A stretch of 64,000 bases of DNA from Lacibacter luteus (GCF_004118265.1 NZ_SDHW01000004.1:310001-374000); one strand, 5' to 3'; shown: positions 52,254 through 61,029, counted from the stretch's first letter. The notes: generated by a model from the sequence alone, not told the origin. Translations and numbers: made by a program.

Positions 52254-52751
52254 ATGAAGAAACCACTTTTGCTTGCCATTCTCTTTCTGGCTAACACAAC
52301 AATTTTTGCCCAGGATTTTCGCCCTTTAGCCGACATTAAATTTGCAACTGCTGAAGAATGCCGTACTTACAATTCGAAAGCATTGGAAGCGGCTGATTTT
52401 ATTTTATCTACACCTGTTAATGGTTCCGATGTTAATCGACTTTCTGCAATGTCTTTTCTTATTAAATGGATGACTTCAACTGCCGATTATACCTTTGAAC
52501 TGAATGCAGATGTTACCAAATATGGTAAAGAAGAAGATATGCTTCTTGCTGTTTACATGGCTTGCCTTACAAAGTTTGTAATGGATAATGCTGATAAAGG
52601 AAAAGACAGCAAGGAAATAACCTACGGAGCAATGAAGCTGTTTGCCGATTACTGTGCGAATGAAAAAAATAACGTGCAATCAAACAAACGATTAAAAAAA
52701 CTGCTCGATGCAAATAAAGAAGGGAAACTAAAAGAGTATCTTAAGCTATAA
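52254..52751 (+). CDS. Exported protein of unknown function
   Basis: Secreted protein of 165 residues. ATG at 52254 opens the signal peptide MKKPLLLAILFLANTTIFAQ. The mature part is helical (RTYNSKALEAADFILSTP; AMSFLIKWMTSTADYTFELN; YMACLTKFVMDNADKGKDSK; RLKKLLDANKEGKLKEYLKL) and resembles a conserved Bacteroidota protein whose name I do not know. It lies 51 bases after the DUF6089 gene and is closed by a strong terminator. Confidence 0.78.
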   Translation: MKKPLLLAILFLANTTIFAQDFRPLADIKFATAEECRTYNSKALEAADFILSTPVNGSDVNRLSAMSFLIKWMTSTADYTFELNADVTKYGKEEDMLLAVYMACLTKFVMDNADKGKDSKEITYGAMKLFADYCANEKNNVQSNKRLKKLLDANKEGKLKEYLKL

Positions 52752-52752
52752 T

Positions 52753-52783
52753 AAAAAAGCGGAGTATTTTACTCCGCTTTTTT
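52753..52783. terminator. Bidirectional terminator
   Basis: AAAAAAGCGGAGTA and its complement TACTCCGCTTTTTT around TTT, between converging genes. Confidence 0.92.
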
Positions 52784-52800
52784 ATTGAGGTTCCTCATGG

Positions 52801-53745
52801 TTATTCTTTTACATCTTTTGGCAGCTGAATTAAAAATCCGCTGTTAGCACCTGCAACGGTAGTTGGTACCTGGCCACTCCATTTCTGCACTTTTATATAA
52901 TCGATATACAAAGACGTTAACGACAATTGTTCTCTTCTGATGGCTTCTGCACGGCCGGCAGCCTGGATAACAGCCTGTGCCGAATCACCTCTTGCTTCGG
53001 CAATCTTCCGTTCTGCTTCTGCTATTGCTACCTGTCTTCTGTTTTCTGCTACCTGCACTTCCTGTATTGCTCTTGTTTTTGCAATGATGGACTCCGAAAT
53101 TTCTGCGGGAGGAACAATGTTGGTACGCAGTTGCGATACATTAAACCACTTTGCAACCCGCTTGTTACATTCTTTTACAATATCAGCTTCAAACTCTTCT
53201 CTATGGTTGAAAATTGAATCGACGGTGTAACGGTTGGCCACATCATTCACCGAACCTACAATTGCATTTTTCAACCAACCCTGTTCCATTTCCTGCACAC
53301 CTACACGCAGGTTCTGAAACATATCGGCAACATTACCGGCATTGATGGAATAGTTGAACGAAGGTTTAATAGTTGCACGAAAACCACCTTTTGTAACAAT
53401 ATCGTTTGCTTCGTAATCAATATGCTGCTGGTGAATCGGGAATTCAAAAATTCTGGAGATCCAGGAATTGTAAAACACCCAACCTGTAACATATTCTGTA
53501 CGGCCTACGCCACGGTTATCGCCAACGTTGCTTACTTTAATGCCTACATGTCCGGCATCAATACGTTCAATATCGATGGGATTGATTACTACAACAATAA
53601 AAGCGATAAGCGTTACAGCTCCTAAACGTAGCAATGCTGTAAGTTTAAACCGACCTTGCTCATTTACATAAGTGGATCGTTTGAGGATGCCGAAAAATAA
53701 CCCTGCAACAATTGCAGCGAGAATAAAAATAATTACAGAGATCAT
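52801..53745 (-). CDS. SPFH/band 7 (prohibitin-like) membrane protein
   Basis: Membrane scaffold protein of 314 residues. Two hydrophobic segments open it (VIIFILAAIVAGLFFGIL, LGAVTLIAFIVVVINP). The SPFH domain covers about 65-220 (RIDAGHVGIKVSNVGDNRGV; ATIKPSFNYSINAG; EFEADIVKECNKRVAKWF), followed by a coiled region rich in A, E and R (AENRRQVAIAEAERKIAEAR) as in prohibitins and HflK/C-like proteins. It follows a tiny two-segment membrane protein gene by six bases, suggesting a membrane complex. Partner proteases are not nearby. Confidence 0.92.
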   Translation of the reverse strand: MISVIIFILAAIVAGLFFGILKRSTYVNEQGRFKLTALLRLGAVTLIAFIVVVINPIDIERIDAGHVGIKVSNVGDNRGVGRTEYVTGWVFYNSWISRIFEFPIHQQHIDYEANDIVTKGGFRATIKPSFNYSINAGNVADMFQNLRVGVQEMEQGWLKNAIVGSVNDVANRYTVDSIFNHREEFEADIVKECNKRVAKWFNVSQLRTNIVPPAEISESIIAKTRAIQEVQVAENRRQVAIAEAERKIAEARGDSAQAVIQAAGRAEAIRREQLSLTSLYIDYIKVQKWSGQVPTTVAGANSGFLIQLPKDVKE

Positions 53746-53751
53746 ATTTTA

Positions 53752-53949
53752 TTATTTGGTTTTAAGAAAGCGGATGAGGGAAGTTATATGGGCGATCAGC
53801 AGAACAAGCATGACCATACAGAAAGCAATGAAAAGAAAAAAACGTATCCAGCCTCCGGACAAATCGAAATCGAGCAGGAAAAACAAAATGAAAAGAGAAG
53901 ACAGAAGATGCAGGAGTAAGGCGATGATGCGAAACGCAGTGTTGTTCAT
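53752..53949 (-). CDS. Small two-segment membrane protein
   Basis: A 65-residue protein with two hydrophobic helices (AFRIIALLLHLLSSLFILFF and WIRFFLFIAFCMVMLVLLIA) and a basic C-terminus (LIRFLKTK). It ends six bases before the SPFH gene start and so very likely belongs to the same transcript. No family is recognised. Reality is supported by its tight spacing, ATG start and membrane-type composition; a chance frame is possible. Confidence 0.65.
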   Translation of the reverse strand: MNNTAFRIIALLLHLLSSLFILFFLLDFDLSGGWIRFFLFIAFCMVMLVLLIAHITSLIRFLKTK

Positions 53950-54054
53950 GCTGACTGTATAGAACAGTATTTTTTACACATCAAAATTACAATGTTCCCC
54001 GACATACAAAAGAACCAAGCATGAAAATATTTTAGCAACAATACTGCAAATCAG

Positions 54055-54768
54055 TTATGCCTTTTTATTACGCATCCGTTCGTAAAAAGCCACGTTCATT
54101 AAAATCAACAGCATGCCGTAAAAAATATCTTCTACCGGAATATTGTTCGTTGGCCAGGGAAGAAAGGAGAAAATACGGATGCCGAGATTTTCTGCATCGT
54201 TGTACAACACAACAGGAATACCGGTAAGCAATCCGTTTACAATAAGAAAAGGAATCACCACAAGCAGGTAACTCAGCAGAAAAGCAGAAGCATTGAAACC
54301 TTTAAACCATTTTGAAAAAATAAACAGCGCTGCAATAAACAACACATTGAACAACGATGTATAAAACGTGTAGGCTTTGCCATAGGTAAAAATAGCAGCA
54401 AGTAAAAAAAATAAACCCACCAACAACAGCACCGGCCTTCCCCAACTCTTCTGCTTAACCGATGGAAAATAGCAAACAATACATTCGTAAATAAACACAC
54501 AGCAATAAGGCACAACAAAAAAGAAGAGCAGTTCTTCTAAAGGCAATGTTGAAATTTTAATACCGGTGACATGCGCATTGCTGAAACTCCAGACGCCTGC
54601 TTTTGTTTTCACCTCATCCCACACAATAAAAAACAAAGCAGGAAGAAGCATAGCAGGAAACAGGTATTTCCATTTGGTATAAAAAGCTACTTTCTTATCG
54701 AAGCTTAACAACAGTGGACCGGCAAATGAGCCAAGCAGAATAAGAAAATAAGTGTAGTGTGAATTCAA
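54055..54768 (-). CDS. Lycopene cyclase domain protein (CrtYc-CrtYd fused type)
   Basis: Integral membrane enzyme that closes beta-ionone rings on lycopene-type carotenoids. The 237-residue protein has six to seven hydrophobic segments and two related halves, each with the lycopene-cyclase-domain motif: KISTLPLEELLFFFVVPYC in the first and NIPVEDIFYGMLLILMNVAFYE in the second, with FIVWDEVKTKAGVWSF. Start is TTG (54766-54768); a TAG lies two codons upstream, and the next ATG would remove the first helix. Last gene of the carotenoid run, 145 bases after crtZ, with an inverted repeat in the gap. Confidence 0.92.
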   Translation of the reverse strand: MNSHYTYFLILLGSFAGPLLLSFDKKVAFYTKWKYLFPAMLLPALFFIVWDEVKTKAGVWSFSNAHVTGIKISTLPLEELLFFFVVPYCCVFIYECIVCYFPSVKQKSWGRPVLLLVGLFFLLAAIFTYGKAYTFYTSLFNVLFIAALFIFSKWFKGFNASAFLLSYLLVVIPFLIVNGLLTGIPVVLYNDAENLGIRIFSFLPWPTNNIPVEDIFYGMLLILMNVAFYERMRNKKA

Positions 54769-54793
54769 ATTCTATTTCTATTTAAAAACGCTC

Positions 54794-54871
54794 GACCTGA
54801 CAGGTTGAGCGCTCACATGTTTCATCTGTTATTTTAAACAAACAGTAAGCGTTGGCTTAACCTGTCAGGTC
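54794..54871. repeat. Inverted repeat GACCTGACAGGTT / AACCTGTCAGGTC
   Basis: GACCTGACAGGTT (54794-54806) and its exact complement (54859-54871), 52 bases apart. Each arm also contains the self-complementary ACCTG-A-CAGGT. This looks like a REP pair placed inside the carotenoid operon between crtZ and lycopene cyclase. Confidence 0.72.
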
Positions 54872-54913
54872 TGTTTACGACAAACGATTACTCTTCATTC
54901 TGCAGTCATCGTA

Positions 54914-55396
54914 TTATTTAATATTCGGATTAAGTTGCTTTTCCTTACGCACTTTTTCCCAATACTTTTTATGCACGAAGAGCATGCCGAAACTTTCACC
55001 ATCTTCTTTGTCTAAATGCTTATGGTGCATTTTATGTGCCCAGCGGATAGCCCGCACATAGGTACTATTCCACCTGCTGAAAACTTTAAAGCGTTGGTGT
55101 ATGATGATATCGTGCACAATAAAATAAGCAGCGCCGTACATAGCTATGCCTGCACCAATACTTACTACCCAATATACCTGGTACATTAAACCCAGCATAA
55201 TGCACAACCAGCTTGGTATAGCAAAGATGAGAAAGAATGCATCGTTCTTTTCGAAGAAACGGCCACGTGGCTGATGATGATCTTCGTGCAGGTACCACAA
55301 AAACCCATGCATCACAAACTTATGTGTAAGCCAGGTAATGCCTTCCATTGTAAAGAACACAGCAAATGCCAGTAAAATGTAGATCAACAAACTCAT
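54914..55396 (-). CDS. crtZ: Beta-carotene hydroxylase
   Basis: Membrane di-iron enzyme that hydroxylates the beta-ring at C3. The 160-residue protein has the histidine clusters of the fatty acid hydroxylase superfamily: HKFVMHG, HEDHH, HDIIIHQRF and HKMHHKH, followed by the CrtZ-type ending GESFGMLFVHKKYWEKVRKE. Its ATG overlaps the stop codon of the cruF-like gene (ATGA, 55393-55396), a sign of translational coupling in the carotenoid operon. Confidence 0.95.
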   Translation of the reverse strand: MSLLIYILLAFAVFFTMEGITWLTHKFVMHGFLWYLHEDHHQPRGRFFEKNDAFFLIFAIPSWLCIMLGLMYQVYWVVSIGAGIAMYGAAYFIVHDIIIHQRFKVFSRWNSTYVRAIRWAHKMHHKHLDKEDGESFGMLFVHKKYWEKVRKEKQLNPNIK

Positions 55397-56082
55397 AATA
55401 CAGTGCGTAAGATTAAAAAGAACATGAACTGGATCAATAACAAATTTACTGCGAATTGGTTTTGTTTATTAAAAGATAAAAGCCGGAATAACAACAGCAG
55501 CAGCAAACTCACTCCAAACCAGGAAGCATAGTTGAGTAATGGAATTGAACCATCGCCCAGCCATTGCCAGTAACCCAGCCTAACGGCCACAGGTTCCATG
55601 AGCCAATCGAAAAAAGTAGCCAGCAAAGCGCTGTCGACAATCACAGCAATAAAACCAACATTGCTGCGGGCCGGCTGATCTTTTTCTTTCAGTTTATTCC
55701 AGAAATAATTAAGCATCTGCTGTATGGTAATGCCGCAACAATACATCAGAATAAACCAGTTAACACCTATTACCAACGGCACATTTTTCCATTGTGCGCC
55801 CATTGCAGGCAGATACCGGTAATACCCAAACAACAACTGATGATTTACGCCGAGATATTCAACAGCATAACCCACCGCATAACAAACAAACAAAAAAACA
55901 AAAAACCAAACATTCTTTTGCTGCTGGGTGTAAATGAGTAACGCAGCACTCAGCAAAAGATTCATGGGTGTAAGCGAAGCAAACAACTGCACATCGTAAA
56001 ACAAAATACCACACAAGCCAACACAATGAAACAGTACGGCTATAGCAGTAGCGATTTGTTGTTTACTGTATTGTTGCAACAT
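55393..56082 (-). CDS. CruF-like carotenoid 1,2-hydratase (carotenoid biosynthesis protein family)
   Basis: Membrane protein of 229 residues with seven or more hydrophobic segments, matching the DUF422/CruF family (FFVFLFVCYAVGYAVEYLGV; FGYYRYLPAMGAQWKNVPLV; WFILMYCCGI; DSALLATFFDWLMEPVAVRL; GYWQWLGDGSIPLLNY). CruF adds water to the open psi-end of the carotenoid, giving a 1-hydroxy group. ATG at 56080-56082 is chosen because it overlaps the stop codon of the preceding gene (TAATG) and starts MLQQYSK; the upstream start would lie in the previous gene. CrtZ starts inside its stop codon. Confidence 0.85.
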   Translation of the reverse strand: MLQQYSKQQIATAIAVLFHCVGLCGILFYDVQLFASLTPMNLLLSAALLIYTQQQKNVWFFVFLFVCYAVGYAVEYLGVNHQLLFGYYRYLPAMGAQWKNVPLVIGVNWFILMYCCGITIQQMLNYFWNKLKEKDQPARSNVGFIAVIVDSALLATFFDWLMEPVAVRLGYWQWLGDGSIPLLNYASWFGVSLLLLLLFRLLSFNKQNQFAVNLLLIQFMFFLILRTVL

Positions 56083-57575
56083 TAATGAGCTTTCTGTTTT
56101 TGTTGATCTTTCTGAATAAGTTCGACAGCAATTTTTGCGCTCTTGAAGCAAAGCGGAATACCGCCTCCGGGATGTACACTGCCGCCGCAGAAATACAACC
56201 CTTCAATTTTCCTGGTAAAATTTGGATGACGGAGAAATGCAGCCATTTTACTATTGCTGCTTGTGCCATACAACGAACCCATGAACGAACCTGTACGTTC
56301 TTCAATACGGATCGGGTCGAGATATTCTTCTGTTTCAATGGCCGATGCAATATCGGTTTGCAATACGCTGCTGAGTTTAGCAATTACAACCTGCTTTAAC
56401 TGTTCACGCAACTTTTCCCAGTTTTGTCCAACATTTGAAGGTGCATTGATCAGCAGAAACCAGTTTTCTTTTCCATTAGGTGCAAGGCCTTCTTCCATTT
56501 TGGAGGTAATGTTTACATACACCGTAGGATCGTTATACAAACGATGCTGCTGAAACAATGATTGAAATTCCGCTGCATAATTTTTACTGAAGAAAATATT
56601 ATGCAACTGCAGTTGCGGAAACTCCCTGTTCATGCCCCAGTAAAAGATCAGTCCACTGCAGCTGCGTTCTTGCTTCTCTACTTTTTTTGTTTCAACAGGA
56701 TCGTTGAGTAATTGCTTGTAGGTAAAATAAACATCTGCATTACTTACAACAACATCAGCAAAGATGTTTTCATTCTTCACCACAACACCTCTTGCTTTTC
56801 CTTCGTGATGAATAATGCGATCAGCAGGTGAATTGTAATGAATATGTACGCCTTTCTTTTCTGCCAGCTTAACCAATGCATGGGTAATGCTGATCATACC
56901 TCCCTTCGGATAATAGGTTCCTTCGTTCAATTCCAGATGCGGAATTAAACTCATCATGCCCGGCGTTTGGTAAGGATTACTGCCATTGTATGTTGCAAAA
57001 CGATCAAAGATCTGTACTGCTTCTGCTGTGCGGAACGAAGATTGATTGATCCCGTGCAAGCTGCCCAGCAAATGTGGTAAACGTACGGTTTGCAACGCTT
57101 TCAGTACCGGCTTTTGCAACCAGGTACTTCTTTTTTGCAATGAATGATTTAAGAATAACTCACCGATATTGTTATACAATGTTGCACTCTTGCTTAAGTA
57201 ATTGAGTACATTGTTTTTTTCTTCGCCAAGTTGTGTGTGCAGCTCATCGGCCAGTTGTTTGGCGTTCGTAAACGCCTGTACACGTTTTCCGTTTTCAAAA
57301 AAATAGTTACAGGAAACAGCAACCTTTTCATATTGAAAATAGGCTTCAATGGGTTCGCCTGCAAAAGCAAATAATTCTTCGAGGTTTTGTGGCTGCGTAA
57401 ATAAGGAAGGACCTGCATCAAACACAAACCCATCTTTTTCAAAATAAGAAAGCTTACCACCGGCATAGCTATTCCGTTCAAACACATCAACATGATAACC
57501 CAGTGTTGCCAAACGGATAGCTGCTGCTAAACCGGCAACACCACTGCCAATTACCACTGCTTTATGCTGCTGCAT
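56082..57575 (-). CDS. Phytoene-desaturase family protein, CrtD-like (second copy)
   Basis: FAD enzyme of the CrtI family, 497 residues. It has the N-terminal dinucleotide fold (KAVVIGSGVAGLAAAIRLAT), GGKLSYFEKDGFVFDAGPSL, and the C-terminal signature LYFCGGSVHPGGGIPLCFKS. It is the second CrtI-type protein in the operon and lies directly before the cruF-like gene; in flavobacterial saproxanthin and myxol clusters the second copy is CrtD, which introduces the 3,4 double bond after CruF. CrtD is therefore the most likely role, but a second phytoene desaturase cannot be excluded. Start overlaps idi by 14 bases; stop overlaps the next start (TAATG). Confidence 0.85.
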   Translation of the reverse strand: MQQHKAVVIGSGVAGLAAAIRLATLGYHVDVFERNSYAGGKLSYFEKDGFVFDAGPSLFTQPQNLEELFAFAGEPIEAYFQYEKVAVSCNYFFENGKRVQAFTNAKQLADELHTQLGEEKNNVLNYLSKSATLYNNIGELFLNHSLQKRSTWLQKPVLKALQTVRLPHLLGSLHGINQSSFRTAEAVQIFDRFATYNGSNPYQTPGMMSLIPHLELNEGTYYPKGGMISITHALVKLAEKKGVHIHYNSPADRIIHHEGKARGVVVKNENIFADVVVSNADVYFTYKQLLNDPVETKKVEKQERSCSGLIFYWGMNREFPQLQLHNIFFSKNYAAEFQSLFQQHRLYNDPTVYVNITSKMEEGLAPNGKENWFLLINAPSNVGQNWEKLREQLKQVVIAKLSSVLQTDIASAIETEEYLDPIRIEERTGSFMGSLYGTSSNSKMAAFLRHPNFTRKIEGLYFCGGSVHPGGGIPLCFKSAKIAVELIQKDQQKQKAH

Positions 57576-58098
57576 AAGTTGGGTTGTTTTGTTGCAACCA
57601 TTCTTCTAAAAGGGGAAGTGCAATTTTAAACCACTCGGTATAACTGCCGGCATTCTGTGCAATTTCATCTTTAATAACTGCTATGGATTTGTAACACACA
57701 GCACTTACTTCATCTGCATTTAAATGCATTGCAGCTTCGTATTCGCCTACAAAAACATGATCAAACTCATGTTCAGTTAAGCCATTATCAAATTCGGCTT
57801 TATAGGTAAAATGAAATGCTTTGTGAATGTTGGTAGTAAAGCCCAACTCCTCCTGCAACCGACGTAAGGCAGCAGCTTTCGTTTCTTCGCCCGGCATTGG
57901 ATGACTGCAGCAGGCATTGGTCCATAACGATGGGCTGTGGTATTTCGTTGCTGCTCTTTTCTGCAGCAACATCTCACCCTGTTTATTAAAAAGGAATACG
58001 CTGAATGCACGGTGTAGTAACGCTTTTTCGTGTGCTTCCATTTTTTCCATGGAACCGATCGCTTCATCCAGCTCGTTTACGAGAATAACTTCGTGCAT
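57562..58098 (-). CDS. idi: Isopentenyl-diphosphate delta-isomerase, type 1
   Basis: Interconverts isopentenyl and dimethylallyl diphosphate, supplying the carotenoid pathway. The 178-residue protein has the Nudix-like fold with the catalytic cysteine in LWTNACCSHPMPGEE and the metal-binding histidines and glutamates (HSPSLWTNACCSHP; ELGF; EHEFDHVFVGEY, with NADEVSAVCY). ATG at 58096-58098 is used; the TTG just before it is weaker. It lies 24 bases after crtB and overlaps the crtD-like gene. Confidence 0.95.
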   Translation of the reverse strand: MHEVILVNELDEAIGSMEKMEAHEKALLHRAFSVFLFNKQGEMLLQKRAATKYHSPSLWTNACCSHPMPGEETKAAALRRLQEELGFTTNIHKAFHFTYKAEFDNGLTEHEFDHVFVGEYEAAMHLNADEVSAVCYKSIAVIKDEIAQNAGSYTEWFKIALPLLEEWLQQNNPTYAAA

Positions 58099-58122
58099 CA
58101 ATCAAAAATAAAGCATTATTGG

Positions 58123-58959
58123 TTACAGGATGTTGAAGTGACTGCGTACACCTGCTCTTAATAAAATCATGATCTTGTAATAATCGGAAATACGCACCCG
58201 CTGTTGCAGGATAACTGTTGGCCGCAACTTTTTTATTTTGGCAAATAATGAGAGATAATATTTGTAAGCTACATACACTCCAAAACGGGCTTTGGGAGGC
58301 AGTTGCATAATGCCTTTGAATGCGGCATCAAAATCTTTCTGAATATCGGTTTCAATTTCCTGTTTTTGCCTGTCGGTAAAATTGCAGAAATCCAAACCGG
58401 GAAAATAAGTACGGTCGAGTTGGTTGTAATCGGCTTTTACATCACGCAAAAAATTTACTTTCTGAAAAGCAGCACCCAGCGATTGTGCAGCCGACTTCAA
58501 CTGGTCGTATCGCTTTTGATCGCCTTCTACAAAAACATACAAACACATTAAACCAACTACTTCGGCACTGCCATAAATGTATTCGTTATACCCTTCGTTG
58601 CTGTATTGCTTTTTTTCAAGATCCATTTCCATGCTGTTAAAAAAGGCATGAATGAGTGCATGATCGATCCTGTATTGATTAACGGTTAATTGAAAACTGT
58701 GCAGGATTGGATTTAAGCTGATGCCACGTTCAATTGCTTCAAATGTTTCTTTACGAAACTCAGCGATCAATGTTGCTTTATCGTGTTCATGAAATGTATC
58801 AACAATTTCATCGGCAAAACGAACCAGGCCGTAAATATTATAGATCGGTTTGCGCAGATCGGGATGCAGCAAACGGATAGCCGACGAAAAAGAAGTACTG
58901 TACCGCTCTGTGGTGATGCGGCTGCTCTGCTGGCATACTTCATGAAAAATATTCATCAT
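58123..58959 (-). CDS. crtB: Phytoene synthase
   Basis: Condenses two geranylgeranyl diphosphates to phytoene, the first committed step. The 278-residue protein shows YSTSFSSAIRLL, the first Asp-rich motif FADEIVDTFHEHD, EYIYGSAEVVGLMCLYVF and the second YSNEGY...GAAFQKVNFLRDVKADYNQLDRTYFP (given here in parts). The ATG overlaps the crtI stop codon (ATGA at 58956-58959), so the two are coupled. Confidence 0.96.
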   Translation of the reverse strand: MMNIFHEVCQQSSRITTERYSTSFSSAIRLLHPDLRKPIYNIYGLVRFADEIVDTFHEHDKATLIAEFRKETFEAIERGISLNPILHSFQLTVNQYRIDHALIHAFFNSMEMDLEKKQYSNEGYNEYIYGSAEVVGLMCLYVFVEGDQKRYDQLKSAAQSLGAAFQKVNFLRDVKADYNQLDRTYFPGLDFCNFTDRQKQEIETDIQKDFDAAFKGIMQLPPKARFGVYVAYKYYLSLFAKIKKLRPTVILQQRVRISDYYKIMILLRAGVRSHFNIL

Positions 58960-60455
58960 AAGCGCTCGGTTGTTTGAACAGATTTTGAATAATGTTGATT
59001 AATTAAAGATGCTACCACTTCGCCACTGATAAGGCTCGGCGGCACACCCGGCCCCGGCACTGTAAGCTGACCGGTATAATATAAATTCTCAACTTTCCGG
59101 CTACGGCATCCCGGTTTTAAAACAGCTGTTTGCAACAACGTGTTGGCTAAACCGTATGCATTACCACGAAACGCATTGTAATCATCTACGAAATTGCTTA
59201 CCGAATACGATTTCTTATAAACAACAGAATCTGCAATTGGTTCACCAATGCGTTGTTCAAAACGTTGAACAATCTGTTGAAAATATTTTTCACGTAACTC
59301 TTCTGTATCGCCTTGTAAACCTGCAGCAACAGGTATCAGAAAAAATAAATTTTCGCAACCTTCCGGTGCCCCCGAAGCATCGGTTCTGGTTGTTGCACTT
59401 ACATAAAACAACGGATCGGTTGGCCATTGCGGATCGTTATAAATTTCTTTACCATGCCTGTTAAAATCGGTATCGAAGAATAAACTGTGATGCGTAAGCT
59501 GAGGCAGCTGTTTGTTCAACCCCACATAATAAAGCAGGCAGGAAGGCGCCATTACACGATTGCTCCAGTAACCTTCCGAATACGATTGATCGTGATGATG
59601 GAGGAGTTTTGTTTCGGTGAAATGATAATCGGCTCCGCTAACTACAACTTCCGCTTCCAGGTATTCATCATTTACTACAACACCTGTTGCCCTGCCATGA
59701 AGCGTTTTAATTTCTTCTACATTGCTGTTAAACCGAAACTCTACGCCCAACGCTACTGCAAGACTGTGCATAGCTTTCACAACTTCGTACATACCACCAA
59801 CCGGAAACCATGTGCCAAGTTTTACATCAGCATAATTCATTAAGCTGTAAAGCGCAGGAATTTTTTCGGGCAGTGCACCTAAAAACAAAACAGGAAATTC
59901 CATCAGCTCACGCAAACGGCTATCGGCAAAATGCTTCCGTACATGTTTCTTCATTGATGTAAACACATCAAGTCTGAAGACGCCTTTCAATAATGCTTTG
60001 TCTGCAAATTCGGAGAGCGACAACCCCGGTTTGTACACCAGTTTGTTAATACCTGTTTCGTATTTGTAAGCTGCTTCTTTTATAAATAGATCAAGCTGCT
60101 TACCGCTGCCGGGTTCTAATGTTTCAAACAAATGTTTTAATGCAGTGTAATCGGCAGGTATATCGGTTGTTTCATTTTTATAGTAAATACGGTACGATGG
60201 ATCGAGCCGCTTCAGTTCGTAATAGTCGTTTGCTTTTTTTTCAAACTGATTAAAGTAACGTTCAAACACATCGGGCATCCAGTACCAGCTTGGTCCCATA
60301 TCAAATGTAAATCCATCTATTTTCAGTTGTCTTGCTCTGCCACCCGGTTGATCATGCTTTTCCAATACAGTAACATGCCATCCTGCTTTTGCAAGAAAAG
60401 ATGCTGCCGACATACCGGCAAAGCCACTGCCAATAACAATTGCTTTTTTAGCCAA
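58956..60455 (-). CDS. crtI: Phytoene desaturase
   Basis: FAD enzyme that converts phytoene to lycopene. The 499-residue protein has AIVIGSGFAGMSAASFLAKA, GGRARQLKIDGFTFDMGPSW (phytoene desaturase start), and the C-terminal YYTGQLTVPGPGVPPSLISG signature of bacterial CrtI. It is the first pathway gene, 11 bases after the ECF sigma gene, and is coupled to crtB by a 4-base overlap. In comparison with the copy at 56082 it keeps the more typical CrtI sequence. Confidence 0.96.
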   Translation of the reverse strand: MAKKAIVIGSGFAGMSAASFLAKAGWHVTVLEKHDQPGGRARQLKIDGFTFDMGPSWYWMPDVFERYFNQFEKKANDYYELKRLDPSYRIYYKNETTDIPADYTALKHLFETLEPGSGKQLDLFIKEAAYKYETGINKLVYKPGLSLSEFADKALLKGVFRLDVFTSMKKHVRKHFADSRLRELMEFPVLFLGALPEKIPALYSLMNYADVKLGTWFPVGGMYEVVKAMHSLAVALGVEFRFNSNVEEIKTLHGRATGVVVNDEYLEAEVVVSGADYHFTETKLLHHHDQSYSEGYWSNRVMAPSCLLYYVGLNKQLPQLTHHSLFFDTDFNRHGKEIYNDPQWPTDPLFYVSATTRTDASGAPEGCENLFFLIPVAAGLQGDTEELREKYFQQIVQRFEQRIGEPIADSVVYKKSYSVSNFVDDYNAFRGNAYGLANTLLQTAVLKPGCRSRKVENLYYTGQLTVPGPGVPPSLISGEVVASLINQHYSKSVQTTERL

Positions 60456-60466
60456 ATGACGAAGGT

Positions 60467-60967
60467 TTAGTTTCTGCTGATCTGTTCTTTCAACAATTTA
60501 CGGGCAAAATGGATACGGCTTTTAATTGTTCCCAATGGCTCATTAAGCACATGGGCTATTTCATGGTACTTGAAGCCTTCAAAATAAAGCGTAAAAGGCT
60601 GTTTGAAAATTTCGGGCAATTCGTAAACCGCTTTTTTAATTTCTTTCAGTTGCAGGTTGGCCTCAGCCTCGTTGGCAACAGTTACCTGCTGGTAATCGAG
60701 TAGAAATTCGTTGGGTGTAAAATCGAAAATTGTTTGTTGCTTGGCCCTGCGACGATAGTTATTAATAAAAATATTACGCATAATGGTGTACAACCATGCT
60801 TTGATGTTTGTACCTACATTGTACTTTTCTCTGTTGGCTAATGCCCTGAACATGGTTTCCTGCAGCAAGTCTTTTGCAGTTTCGTTATCTCTCGTCAACG
60901 TAAAAGCAAACGGCTTCAGAAAATCTGTATTTGTCAAAAGCATTTGGTTGAATTCTACTGTCGACAT
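60467..60967 (-). CDS. ECF-type RNA polymerase sigma factor heading the carotenoid operon
   Basis: Alternative sigma factor of 166 residues. Region 2 is at about 15-80 (FAFTLTRDNETAKDLLQETM; NIKAWLYTIMRNIFINNYRR), region 4 at about 110-160 (ELPEIFKQPFTLYFEGFKYH; LNEPLGTIKSRIHFARKLL). No anti-sigma gene follows; instead crtI begins 11 bases later. It is thus the first gene of the operon and may drive the operon or further genes in response to the nearby B12-type regulator. Two paired inverted repeats lie upstream. Confidence 0.92.
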   Translation of the reverse strand: MSTVEFNQMLLTNTDFLKPFAFTLTRDNETAKDLLQETMFRALANREKYNVGTNIKAWLYTIMRNIFINNYRRRAKQQTIFDFTPNEFLLDYQQVTVANEAEANLQLKEIKKAVYELPEIFKQPFTLYFEGFKYHEIAHVLNEPLGTIKSRIHFARKLLKEQISRN

Positions 60968-60973
60968 AATATC

Positions 60974-61004
60974 TGTTTAATTATCGTACACCTAAAGTTA
61001 AACA
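60974..61004. promoter_or_regulatory. Paired half-sites TGTTTAA / TTAAACA, leader-proximal
   Basis: TGTTTAA (60974-60980) and its complement TTAAACA (60998-61004) with 17 bases between, within the presumed leader of the sigma gene. The same arrangement is seen 56 bases upstream. Candidate binding site of the MerR/CarH-type regulator. Confidence 0.5.
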
Positions 61005-61029
61005 GAAATGAAGGAGGAAAGCAAATTTT

